Positions 35,308 to 43,082 of a DNA stretch of 64,000 nucleotides are shown here, piece after piece. Both the position numbers and the translations under genes were made by a program. Positions within the stretch are counted from its first letter, which is position 1. Every line of letters begins with the position of its first letter. The stretch comes from CAZMGV01 sp964565925 (GTDB taxonomy: Bacteria > JAGRBM01 > JAHCIT01): contig CAZMGV010000018.1 of assembly GCA_964565925.1 (NCBI GenBank), positions 16,813-80,812 on the forward strand. Direction: 5' to 3'. The notes beneath the pieces are model-generated. The model was given only the letters and a program-made list of their open reading frames with translations, made no database searches and was not told where the DNA came from.

Positions 35308-37524
35308 ATGTCCCCAACTGAACCAGTCATTGTGATCGCCGGCAATCCGAACGTCGGGAAAACAACGCTGTTCAACGCGCTCACCGGCGCGCGCCAGAAA
35401 ATCGCCAACTACCCGGGCGTCACCGTCGAGCGCAAGGAAGGCTCCCTCGCGCTGAAGAGCGGACAGCGCCTGCGCGTGATCGACGTCCCCGGCACCTATT
35501 CGCTGATTCCGAAATCGGACGACGAGCAGGTCGCCCACGACGTCCTCGTGGGGCAGTTCAGGGGACTCCCGGCGCCCGAACTGGTGATCTATGTCGCCGA
35601 CGCCTCCAATCTGGAGCGGACGCTGTTCCTGTTCAGCCAGATCCGCGATTTCGGGCTGCCCGCCATCCTCGCGCTGAACATGATGGACATCGCCGCCGAA
35701 CGCGGGATTGCCGTCGACACGAAGAAGCTCTCGGACGAACTGGGTGTGCCGGTGATCGAGCTGGTCGGCCACAAGAGCAAGGGCGTGGATGCGCTCCGCC
35801 AGGCGATCGAAACCGCCCGTGTCTCGCCGCCCGCCCCTCAATCCCGCCGCCCCTGGCCGCTCCGGCCCGAAGTCGAGCAGGAATCCGATACCCTCGGGAA
35901 GCGGCTTGCGGGCCGTCCGGGCACCCAGGGGATCCGCCCGGAGGCCGAAGCCCTCTGGCTGCTCACGGCCGTGGAAGATCCGCGCACCCGGCTCCGGATC
36001 GATCCCGAACTGCGTAAGGCCGCCGAAGAGTCGCTCCGGAAACTGAACGGCGCCGGAATCGACGTCCGCACGGAGACGATCCAGGGCCGCTACACCTGGC
36101 TGAACCCGCTCGCGGCCTCCGTGCAGCGGATCGATAGCGAACCGAAACCGAGCATCCACGACCGGATCGACGCCGTCGTGACGAACCGCTACGCGGGGCC
36201 GGTCATATTCCTTCTGGTGATGACACTGATGTTCCAGGCGGTGTTCTCCTGGGCCAATCCGCTGATCGGAGTGATCGAGCTTCTGATCGGAAACATCTCC
36301 GGCTTTCTGACCGCCACACTGCCGGAGAATCTCGCCACCGACCTGCTCATCAACGGCATCGTAAAAGGCGTCGGGAATGTCATCGCGTTCCTGCCCCAGA
36401 TTCTCACGCTGTTCCTGTTCATGAGCCTGCTCGAAGACATCGGCTACATGTCCCGGGCGGCGCTGATCGCCCACCGGATCATGTCGAAGCTGGGCCTGCC
36501 CGGAAAGGCGTTCATCCCGCTCATGTCGTCGTTCGCCTGCGCCATTCCCGGCATCATGGCGACACGGACCATCGAGGATAAGCGCGACCGCATGATCACG
36601 ATCTGCATCGCACCGCTCATCAGCTGCAGCGCCCGGCTGCCCGTCTACGCGCTCGTGATCGCGGCCGTCTTCAACGCCAACCAGCGGGTGCTGGGCATCT
36701 TCACCGAGGGCGGTCTCGTGATGCTCTCCATGTATTTCCTCTCGATCCTCATGGCGGTCACCGCCGCCGCTGTGATGAAACGGACGATACTGCCCGCTCC
36801 AAAATCCGGCTTTATCATGGAACTGCCGCCCTACCGCATGCCCCGCTGGAAGGACACGCTGCTCAACATGGTCCAGCGGTCGAACGTCTTCCTGACCGAA
36901 GCCGGCACCGTCATCCTGACCGTGACGGTCGCCCTCTGGTTCCTGCTGTCGTTCCCGCGCAGCGGCCCCGAAGTGGCCTCCGCCGAGCAGGCAAAGAGCG
37001 CGCTGGTCTCACAGCTGGAAACCGTCCCGTCGCCCTCCAGGGCGCGGCTCGAACAGGAAATCGTCGCCGCCCGCAACCGCGTCGCCCAGGAACGGCTCCG
37101 CCACAGCTACGCCGGGCGGATCGGCAGAATCCTGGAACCGGTCATTGCGCCGCTCGGATTCGACTGGAAGATCGGCATCGGGCTCGTCGGCTCGTTCGCC
37201 GCACGGGAAGTGCTCGTCTCGACACTCGGCGTCGTTTACGGCCTGGGGGACGTCGACACCGGAGGCGGCGCGCCCTCGCTCAGGGACCGGATCCGGACCG
37301 AACGCGATCCGCTGACGGGCAGGCTGGTGTTCACCCCGCTCGTGGGACTTTCGCTGATGGTGTTCTTCGTGCTCGCCTGCCAGTGCATGTCGACGCTCGC
37401 CATTATCCGGCGCGAAACCCGTTCGCTCCGGTGGCCGGCGTTCGTGTTCACCTACATGACGATTCTGGCCTGGACCTGCTCGTTCGCCGTCTACCAGAGC
37501 GGGCGGCTGATGGGGTTCCAGTAA
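35308..37524 (+). CDS. feoB: Ferrous iron transporter B
   Basis: FeoB is a GTPase-coupled inner-membrane Fe2+ permease. The 738 residues begin with the G domain: G1 GNPNVGKTT at 11, G2 in NYPGVTVE, G3 DVPGT, G4 reading LNMMD (the canonical NxxD is preserved), followed by a helical spacer. From about residue 285 there is the hydrophobic Gate/core region with SSFACAIPGIMATR and CIAPLISCSARLPVY, both FeoB signatures whose cysteines line the pore. GGGAG precedes the ATG. The stop is 6 bases from a convergent gene. Confidence 0.97.
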   Translation: MSPTEPVIVIAGNPNVGKTTLFNALTGARQKIANYPGVTVERKEGSLALKSGQRLRVIDVPGTYSLIPKSDDEQVAHDVLVGQFRGLPAPELVIYVADASNLERTLFLFSQIRDFGLPAILALNMMDIAAERGIAVDTKKLSDELGVPVIELVGHKSKGVDALRQAIETARVSPPAPQSRRPWPLRPEVEQESDTLGKRLAGRPGTQGIRPEAEALWLLTAVEDPRTRLRIDPELRKAAEESLRKLNGAGIDVRTETIQGRYTWLNPLAASVQRIDSEPKPSIHDRIDAVVTNRYAGPVIFLLVMTLMFQAVFSWANPLIGVIELLIGNISGFLTATLPENLATDLLINGIVKGVGNVIAFLPQILTLFLFMSLLEDIGYMSRAALIAHRIMSKLGLPGKAFIPLMSSFACAIPGIMATRTIEDKRDRMITICIAPLISCSARLPVYALVIAAVFNANQRVLGIFTEGGLVMLSMYFLSILMAVTAAAVMKRTILPAPKSGFIMELPPYRMPRWKDTLLNMVQRSNVFLTEAGTVILTVTVALWFLLSFPRSGPEVASAEQAKSALVSQLETVPSPSRARLEQEIVAARNRVAQERLRHSYAGRIGRILEPVIAPLGFDWKIGIGLVGSFAAREVLVSTLGVVYGLGDVDTGGGAPSLRDRIRTERDPLTGRLVFTPLVGLSLMVFFVLACQCMSTLAIIRRETRSLRWPAFVFTYMTILAWTCSFAVYQSGRLMGFQ

Positions 37525-37530
37525 TCCGGC

Positions 37531-38037
37531 TCAGTCGCCGGCCGTCTCTTCGACCAGATCTTCCCCCGGCCCCACGAACGTCCCGTCCCGAAGGCGCTCG
37601 AACCGGCGCACACGCACGATCGCATCCCGGTTCAGCGGTCCGTAGAGATGCGGGAATATCTTCTTCGGGTCTTCGTACTTGAGCGGCGCGGTGACGAGAT
37701 CCCGTGCCACATCCAGCACGAGGTAGGGACGCCCGTCGCCCCGGTAGTACCGGTTTCCGACGGCGGCGAGTTCCGCCACCGGGTCGGTGAAGTGGATAAA
37801 TCCTTCCTCGTAGTAACGTTCACTGACGTAGGGATCGCCGGTCGAGAATTTCCGGAAATGCGGTTCCGGAACCAGATGGTACATGGGCTCCGAAATCTCC
37901 GACAGCTGTTCGTCGATCTCGCCGCGCCCGGCCTTGCGCCGGTAGTCGAAAGGCGACTTGTGGGCGCCGGCCCCCGACCGGTGCGCTTTGAGCACGACCG
38001 GGTTGCGGGGCAGGCGGAGTTTCTTGGGAGCGGCCAT
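37531..38037 (-). CDS. DUF952 family protein with N-terminal extension
   Basis: This encodes 168 residues. From about residue 50 the DUF952 pattern is clear: MYHLVPE, EGFIHFTDP, ANR-like VGNRYYRG, YLVLDVARDL and the ending FPHLYGPLNRDAI. The domain is related to the ADP-ribosyltransferase-like fold, but its activity is unknown. The first 50 residues (basic, KKLRLPRNPVVLKAHR) are additional to most relatives, which are about 110-120 residues. It converges on feoB and is probably unrelated to iron uptake. Confidence 0.85.
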   Translation of the reverse strand: MAAPKKLRLPRNPVVLKAHRSGAGAHKSPFDYRRKAGRGEIDEQLSEISEPMYHLVPEPHFRKFSTGDPYVSERYYEEGFIHFTDPVAELAAVGNRYYRGDGRPYLVLDVARDLVTAPLKYEDPKKIFPHLYGPLNRDAIVRVRRFERLRDGTFVGPGEDLVEETAGD

Positions 38038-38071
38038 ATCTGCCCGGATTATGAGGCAATCGCCGCCGCTT

Positions 38072-39295
38072 TCAAAGATTCACCGGTTCCGGATCGCCGG
38101 CCTGGAGCGGCGCCTCCGGAATCCGCCGCTCGTTCCGCCAGAAAACGAGATTGCCCGTCAGCAGCATCCCGGCCACCGACACGAACATGGTGGAATAACC
38201 CCACTTCTGGGCAATATGGCCGAACACGACGGGCGACATCGTTCCGCCCAGGCACCACGCCCAGATGAACCAGCTGGTGATCCGTCCGGAATAGGCAGGG
38301 TTGCGGGCCCGCTCGATCGCCAGCGCGTTCAGCAGCGGGTTCACATAGGTGACCCCCACGCCGAACCCGAGCCCCATCAGGAAAAGCTGCCACGGGGCCT
38401 CGATCAGCGGAACGAGACCGATGGACAGCACATAGAAAACCATCGTCCCGTAAATCAGCGCGTGCTGGCCGAACCGCTCCTGCGCGCGCCCGGCGGCCAG
38501 ACGCAGCGCAATCGCCATCAGGGGATAGGCGATAAAGAACCCGCGCCCCGACGCCATCCCCTTCGACCGGCAGTAGACGATGATGAAGGTGGCTACCGCC
38601 GTGTACGACGCGACTTCGATCAGGTTGAGCAGCAGCACGGGCAGGATTTTGCGCTCCGACATGAACCGGAATATGTCCGCGGCGGGCGGCGCCTTTTCGC
38701 CTTCGGTTTCGTGCCGGACATGCGTATCCGGAATCACCAGAAAGTTGGCGGCGGCGGCCAGCGACACCGCGGCGGCCGAATACCCCACCACCCGGAAGCC
38801 GAACTCCGCGTGCAGCCACTCGGCCACCACAGGGCCGGCCAGGTGCGTCGTCAGCGCCCAGACGCCGGTGATCAGGAAAACGAACGGCAGGTCGCGCGGC
38901 GGCGACAGGTCCACCTGCATGGAGACGGCCGCCGCATAGCTCACGATGAAGCCGGTGCCGAGCGCCGCCCGTAGCGCGTAGACCGGCCAGCCGATTCCGG
39001 TGACGCCGGCGAATCCGAACGCCGAGACCGCCATGAGCAGCGTCCCGGCCATGACGAACGGCTTGCGGCCGATCACGTCCATCCAGTGACCGATGAAGGG
39101 GACGAGGAACAGCGCCGGCCAGCCCCACATGCTCATGATGCGGCCGACCTCGTCGCGGGTGGCGCCGATGTCTTCCAGATGCTTCGGCAGCACGTAGAAC
39201 GACATGTAGGCAAGCACGATGAAGAATATGCCCGCCACGGAGGGGGCGAGCCGCTTCCAGCTGAGCGGCCCGTTCACTGGTTCGGGTGCGGACAA
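38072..39295 (-). CDS. Major facilitator superfamily transporter
   Basis: This 407-residue, 12-helix permease of the inner membrane has the MFS loop 2-3 motif in altered form (GHWMDVIGRKPFVM, matching GxLaDrxGrkxxl) between helices 2 and 3. The C-terminal half has the weaker related loop after helix 8. There is no signal peptide. The substrate is unknown; the lack of neighbours with a pathway role gives no hint. The HIT gene follows upstream on the same strand after 12 bases, so HIT-MFS may be one transcript. Confidence 0.9.
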   Translation of the reverse strand: MSAPEPVNGPLSWKRLAPSVAGIFFIVLAYMSFYVLPKHLEDIGATRDEVGRIMSMWGWPALFLVPFIGHWMDVIGRKPFVMAGTLLMAVSAFGFAGVTGIGWPVYALRAALGTGFIVSYAAAVSMQVDLSPPRDLPFVFLITGVWALTTHLAGPVVAEWLHAEFGFRVVGYSAAAVSLAAAANFLVIPDTHVRHETEGEKAPPAADIFRFMSERKILPVLLLNLIEVASYTAVATFIIVYCRSKGMASGRGFFIAYPLMAIALRLAAGRAQERFGQHALIYGTMVFYVLSIGLVPLIEAPWQLFLMGLGFGVGVTYVNPLLNALAIERARNPAYSGRITSWFIWAWCLGGTMSPVVFGHIAQKWGYSTMFVSVAGMLLTGNLVFWRNERRIPEAPLQAGDPEPVNL

Positions 39296-39307
39296 CCTGA
39301 TGGCCGA

Positions 39308-39661
39308 TCAGCCGGGGGGCCAGCCGAGCGCACGGCCGCCCAGCACATGGAGATGCAGGTGATAAACGGTCTGCCCGCCGTTCTCGCGGATATTGTTCAC
39401 GACGCGGAAGCCGTTCTCGGCTATGCCCTGTTTCTTCGCCAGCGCCTGAACGACCTGCAGCATGTGGCCGATCACCGCCGAATCACCTGGCGAGAGATCC
39501 ATGAGCGTCGGAATGTGCTTTTTCGGGATCACCAGAAAGTGTGTCGGCGCCTGCGGGTTGATATCCGAGAAAGCCACGCAGTGTTCGTCCTCGTGCAGGG
39601 TCTTTGCGGGAATCTCCTTGCGGACGATCCTGCAGAACAGGCAGTTCGATTCGTGGGACAT
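39308..39661 (-). CDS. HIT-family nucleotide-binding hydrolase (HinT-like)
   Basis: This has 117 residues from ATG 39661, which has AAGGTG about 8 bases upstream; a further in-frame start adds 20 residues. The HIT signature HLHLHVLGG is near the C-terminus, and the N-terminal CLFCRIV with later His residues is the usual HinT zinc pattern. HinT-type proteins hydrolyse purine nucleoside phosphoramidates and acyl-AMPs in the cytoplasm. The length and motif spacing are standard. Confidence 0.93.
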   Translation of the reverse strand: MSHESNCLFCRIVRKEIPAKTLHEDEHCVAFSDINPQAPTHFLVIPKKHIPTLMDLSPGDSAVIGHMLQVVQALAKKQGIAENGFRVVNNIRENGGQTVYHLHLHVLGGRALGWPPG

Positions 39662-39836
39662 GCCAAACACCTTTCTCCGGAGACGGCGGACCCGGGCGAT
39701 CAGTTCAAAAACCGGTTGCACCCCGGAAACCTCCGTCAGGGATTTATAAAGTGCCGGAATAGACGGTTCAATCCACGAACCATGGCTACGCCCGAATCGG
39801 CGAGCGAAACTCTCGGGCGACAGCCGCGGGAGCGGA

Positions 39837-39923
39837 GGCTTTCCCGAAACCGTACCCCGGACCTTCCCCGTTTGCCTGAGCCGGATTTTATCAGGCTATA
39901 AGGGGTAGATTTCGGGGAGAGCC
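39837..39923. repeat. Long hairpin element, family 2 divergent copy E
   Basis: An imperfect inverted repeat begins GGCTTTCCCGAAACCGTACC and ends with the roughly complementary GGGGTAGATTTCGGGGAGAG. Its arms and inner segments (on the minus strand CTACCCCTTAT then AGCCTG, and GGGGTACGG) match copies C and D near 49.2 and 52.1 kb. The central loop differs. It lies in the spacer between hinT and tldD. The remainder of that spacer to 40150 has an AT-rich stretch around 39965-40010 that may hold the tldD promoter. Confidence 0.65.
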
Positions 39924-40150
39924 CCCCGCCCCCGGTGCGTAATCGGGCCCCTGAACTGCCCATATTGGCGGAATAGTTTCAATATTTTCCTCTTTATATT
40001 CAGCTAGTTAACCCGACTTCTCCAACTTTCCGGCCCGCGACGTCACTTGCCCAAGGAATGTGCTAGGGTTTGTCGTCGCCCGCCGGGGCGAAGGCGCTGC
40101 GCCCCCTCTCCGGCTGGCGTAATTCCCGATTCGAACGGACACCCACGACG

Positions 40151-41542
40151 ATGATCAAGGACGTGACCGCCAAGAAGGTTCTGGCTGCCGCGCTTTCCAA
40201 AGGCGGAGAGTTCGCCGACATTTTTGTCGAGAGCCGCCGCGCGTCCACGCTGTCGTTCGAAGACGGCCGTCTGGACAACATCCTGAACGGGCAGGACACG
40301 GGCTGCGGAATCCGGCTGATCCGCAACCGCCGCGAAGTGTACGCCTACACCAACGACCTCTCCGACAAGAACCTGATCGAGATCGCCGGGTTCGTCGCCT
40401 CGCAGGGTTCCGGCACGGCGGGCGACAAGCACACCTTCAACTTCAAGAAATCCAAGGCCGGTTTCATCAACAAGATCGTCCGCAAGCCCTCCACCGTGGC
40501 GCTGGCGAAAAAACTGGCCATGCTGGAGACGAGCGACAAGGCGGCGCGGATCTCGCCGAACATCCGGCAGGTGAAGGTGCTGCTGCGGGATCTCACCCAG
40601 GAGATCACCATCGTCAATTCGCTGGGCGAATGGGCCACCGACAGCCGCGTACAGGTGCTGTTCTTCGTCCAGACCGTGGGCGAAAAAGGCGGCGTGCTCC
40701 AGACCGCTTACGAGCCCATCGGCGGAACGGTCGGCTTCGAACTGTTCGACAGGATTCCGCCTGAACAGGTCGCGAAAACCGCTGCCGAACGGGTGCTCCG
40801 CAACCTCGAGGCGAAGCCGATCCGCGGCGGCCGGATGAGCGTCGTGATGGCGTCCGAGGCGGGCGGCACGATGATCCATGAGGCGATCGGCCACGGCCTG
40901 GAAGCCGACCTCGCCAACGAAGGGCTGTCGGTTTACGCGGGCAAGATGGGCCAGAAGGTGACCAACGAACTCATTACGGTCGTCGACGATGCCACCATCC
41001 TGAACAAGCGCGGAACCTACGTGTTCGACGACGAAGGCTCGAAATCGCAGAAGAACGTTCTGGTCGAGAACGGCGTGCTGAAGAAATACCTGTCGTCACG
41101 GCTTACCGCCATGAAGGACGGCTCCGCCACGACCGGCAACGGACGGCGCCAGAGCTACGAGCACCTGCCCATGGTCCGCATGACCAACACCTATATCGCG
41201 GCCGGCAAGGACAACCCCGAGGACATCATCCGCTCGGTGGACCGCGGCCTGCTCGTCACCCGCATGGGCGGCGGACAGGTGAACACCGTGAACGGCGACT
41301 TCGTGTTCGAGGTTTCGGAAGGCTACCTGATCGAAGGCGGCCGCAAGGGGCCCCCGGTCCGGGGCGCGACGCTCACCGGCAACGGCCCGCGGATACTTCG
41401 CGAAATCGACAAGGTCGGCACCGACCTGGGCTTCGGGCTGGGCACCTGCGGCAAGAACGGACAGGGCGTGCCGGTCTCCGACGCGCAGCCGACGCTCCGG
41501 ATTCCCGAGATCATCGTGGGCGGCGAACTGGCCCCGGCCTGA
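40151..41542 (+). CDS. tldD: Metalloprotease TldD
   Basis: TldD forms a heterodimer with TldE/PmbA that degrades unfolded or modified peptides. The 463 residues from ATG 40151 carry the metal motif H243-EAIG-H248 within GGTMIHEAIGHGLEADL, and the conserved later segments GNGRRQSYEHLPMVRMTNT and VNGDFVFEVSEGYL. The upstream in-frame start (40070) would add 27 Arg/Pro-rich residues. No TldE partner is adjacent. It converges on the ubiG-like gene with 19 bases between stops. Confidence 0.93.
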   Translation: MIKDVTAKKVLAAALSKGGEFADIFVESRRASTLSFEDGRLDNILNGQDTGCGIRLIRNRREVYAYTNDLSDKNLIEIAGFVASQGSGTAGDKHTFNFKKSKAGFINKIVRKPSTVALAKKLAMLETSDKAARISPNIRQVKVLLRDLTQEITIVNSLGEWATDSRVQVLFFVQTVGEKGGVLQTAYEPIGGTVGFELFDRIPPEQVAKTAAERVLRNLEAKPIRGGRMSVVMASEAGGTMIHEAIGHGLEADLANEGLSVYAGKMGQKVTNELITVVDDATILNKRGTYVFDDEGSKSQKNVLVENGVLKKYLSSRLTAMKDGSATTGNGRRQSYEHLPMVRMTNTYIAAGKDNPEDIIRSVDRGLLVTRMGGGQVNTVNGDFVFEVSEGYLIEGGRKGPPVRGATLTGNGPRILREIDKVGTDLGFGLGTCGKNGQGVPVSDAQPTLRIPEIIVGGELAPA

Positions 41543-41561
41543 TTCCCGGCAGAACTCCCGC

Positions 41562-42338
41562 TCAACCCTTTACGGCATATCCCATGTAGGCGACTGACAG
41601 GTCGCGGGACTCCCGCATCGGCATCTTTTCGCCCAGCTGCCGGTAAGAGATCATCCCGAGCTTGCGGGCCACCAGATAGCCGGCCATCGCGGGCGGCGAA
41701 CCGGACGGCGAAAGCCCCCGCTTCTCCTTGCACACGAGGCCGTTCGTCCGCAGCACCTGGTCCAGCTCCTCGGGCTTGATGAACTGGTCCCAGTCGTGGA
41801 CATCGGATGGCATGAGCGCCGTCAGCTTCCAGTCCTGCATCAGCTTGATCATCACCAGCCTGCTCTGGAACGTCCGGTTGATGGTGTCGAACATATAGAC
41901 GCCGTCCGGCTTGAGCACCCGCGCGGTTTCCGCGATCACCCGGTCCAGGTCCGTCACATGCTCCAGCACGTCGCAGCAGTAAACGATGTCGAACGCTCCG
42001 TCCGGAAACGGCAGCTTTTCACCCGAGCCGTGCACGTACTTGATATTGAGCCCTTCCGCTTTCGCGTGGCCCCGGGCGGTCTCGAGCGTCCCCTCCGACG
42101 GATCGAGCCCGGTGACGTTGCAGCCCAGCTTCGCGAACTCCTCGGATAAAAATCCCCCGCCGCAGCCGATGTCGAGGGTCTTCTTCCCCTTGGGGTCGAT
42201 TTTCAGTTTCGTTTCCAGCAGCTTGCGGAAGTAGCCGAAGCGACCGGGATTGAGTGCGGCCTTCAGGGTGTAGAGGTAGGAGTTCTCGTCCCACCACGTA
42301 TTGGCGTCGCGGTTATAGATATCGTTGTTAACGGGCAT
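41562..42338 (-). CDS. UbiG-like O-methyltransferase
   Basis: This class I SAM-dependent methyltransferase has 258 residues from ATG 42338, which has GGGGGAA upstream; an earlier in-frame ATG adds 12. The motifs are TLDIGCGGGFLSEEFAKLG, GLDPSEGTLETA, DIVYCCDVLEHVTDLDRVI and FDTINRTFQSRL. Their order and wording are those of UbiG, which methylates 3-demethylubiquinol and its precursor. The C-terminus, AYMGYAVKG, also resembles that family. No other quinone gene is nearby, so the in vivo substrate is inferred. Confidence 0.8.
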   Translation of the reverse strand: MPVNNDIYNRDANTWWDENSYLYTLKAALNPGRFGYFRKLLETKLKIDPKGKKTLDIGCGGGFLSEEFAKLGCNVTGLDPSEGTLETARGHAKAEGLNIKYVHGSGEKLPFPDGAFDIVYCCDVLEHVTDLDRVIAETARVLKPDGVYMFDTINRTFQSRLVMIKLMQDWKLTALMPSDVHDWDQFIKPEELDQVLRTNGLVCKEKRGLSPSGSPPAMAGYLVARKLGMISYRQLGEKMPMRESRDLSVAYMGYAVKG

Positions 42339-42400
42339 GGCTGGTTCCCCCTTGAGACGCTGCACCCGGAACACTACAAAGAAGGCCGGAGGAGTCCAAC

Positions 42401-43072
42401 ATGAGCCGCGAGAAAGTGGCCGTCGCCTGGAGCGGCGGTAAGGACAGCGCGATGGCTTTCTTCGAAACGAAGAAGGACCCCCGGTACGAGATCGTCTCGC
42501 TGCTCACCACCGTCACCGGCGAATACGACCGGATCAGCATGCACGGCGTGCGGCGCGAACTCCTGAAAAGACAGGCGGAGGCGGCAGGCGTGCCGCTGCT
42601 GGAGGTGGTCATTCCGCCGCAGTGCTCCAACGAGATCTACGAACAGAAAATGGCCGATGCCTGCGAGCAGCTGAAGCGGCAGGGAGTGACGTCGATCGTC
42701 TTCGGCGACCTGTGGCTGGAAGACGTCCGCAACTACCGCATCGCCAATCTGGCGAAGGTGAACATGAAGCCGCTGTTCCCGGTATGGCTGCGTCCGGTTA
42801 ACACATTCGCCCGCGAGATTATCTCGTCAGGAATTAAAACCACGCTCGCCTGTGTCGATAGCCAGCAGATCCCGGGCTCCCTTGCCGGGCGCGAGTACGA
42901 CGAGTCCCTGCTAAAAGACCTTCCGCCCGGCGCCGATCCGTGCGGCGAGAAGGGCGAGTTCCATACGTTCGTGTGGGACGGGCCGTTCTTCAGCCGGCCG
43001 GTGAAGTTCACCAAGGGCGCGGTCACCGTCCGCGAAGGCCGGTTCCACTTCTGCGACCTGATACCGGCGTAG
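42401..43072 (+). CDS. Dph6-like (DUF71) PP-loop ATPase
   Basis: The 223-residue protein has the ATP-pyrophosphatase loop SGGKDS at residue 11 and the family's DxW motif region (FGDLWLEDVR) and GEKGEFHTFV near the C-terminus. In archaea and eukaryotes relatives amidate diphthine on EF2. Bacteria have no diphthamide, so this copy likely ligates ammonia or an amine to a different carboxylate; the target is unknown. It is divergent from the ubiG-like gene with 62 bases between starts, and convergent with the RND gene (10 bases). Confidence 0.85.
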   Translation: MSREKVAVAWSGGKDSAMAFFETKKDPRYEIVSLLTTVTGEYDRISMHGVRRELLKRQAEAAGVPLLEVVIPPQCSNEIYEQKMADACEQLKRQGVTSIVFGDLWLEDVRNYRIANLAKVNMKPLFPVWLRPVNTFAREIISSGIKTTLACVDSQQIPGSLAGREYDESLLKDLPPGADPCGEKGEFHTFVWDGPFFSRPVKFTKGAVTVREGRFHFCDLIPA

Positions 43073-43082
43073 AGCCGGCGGC

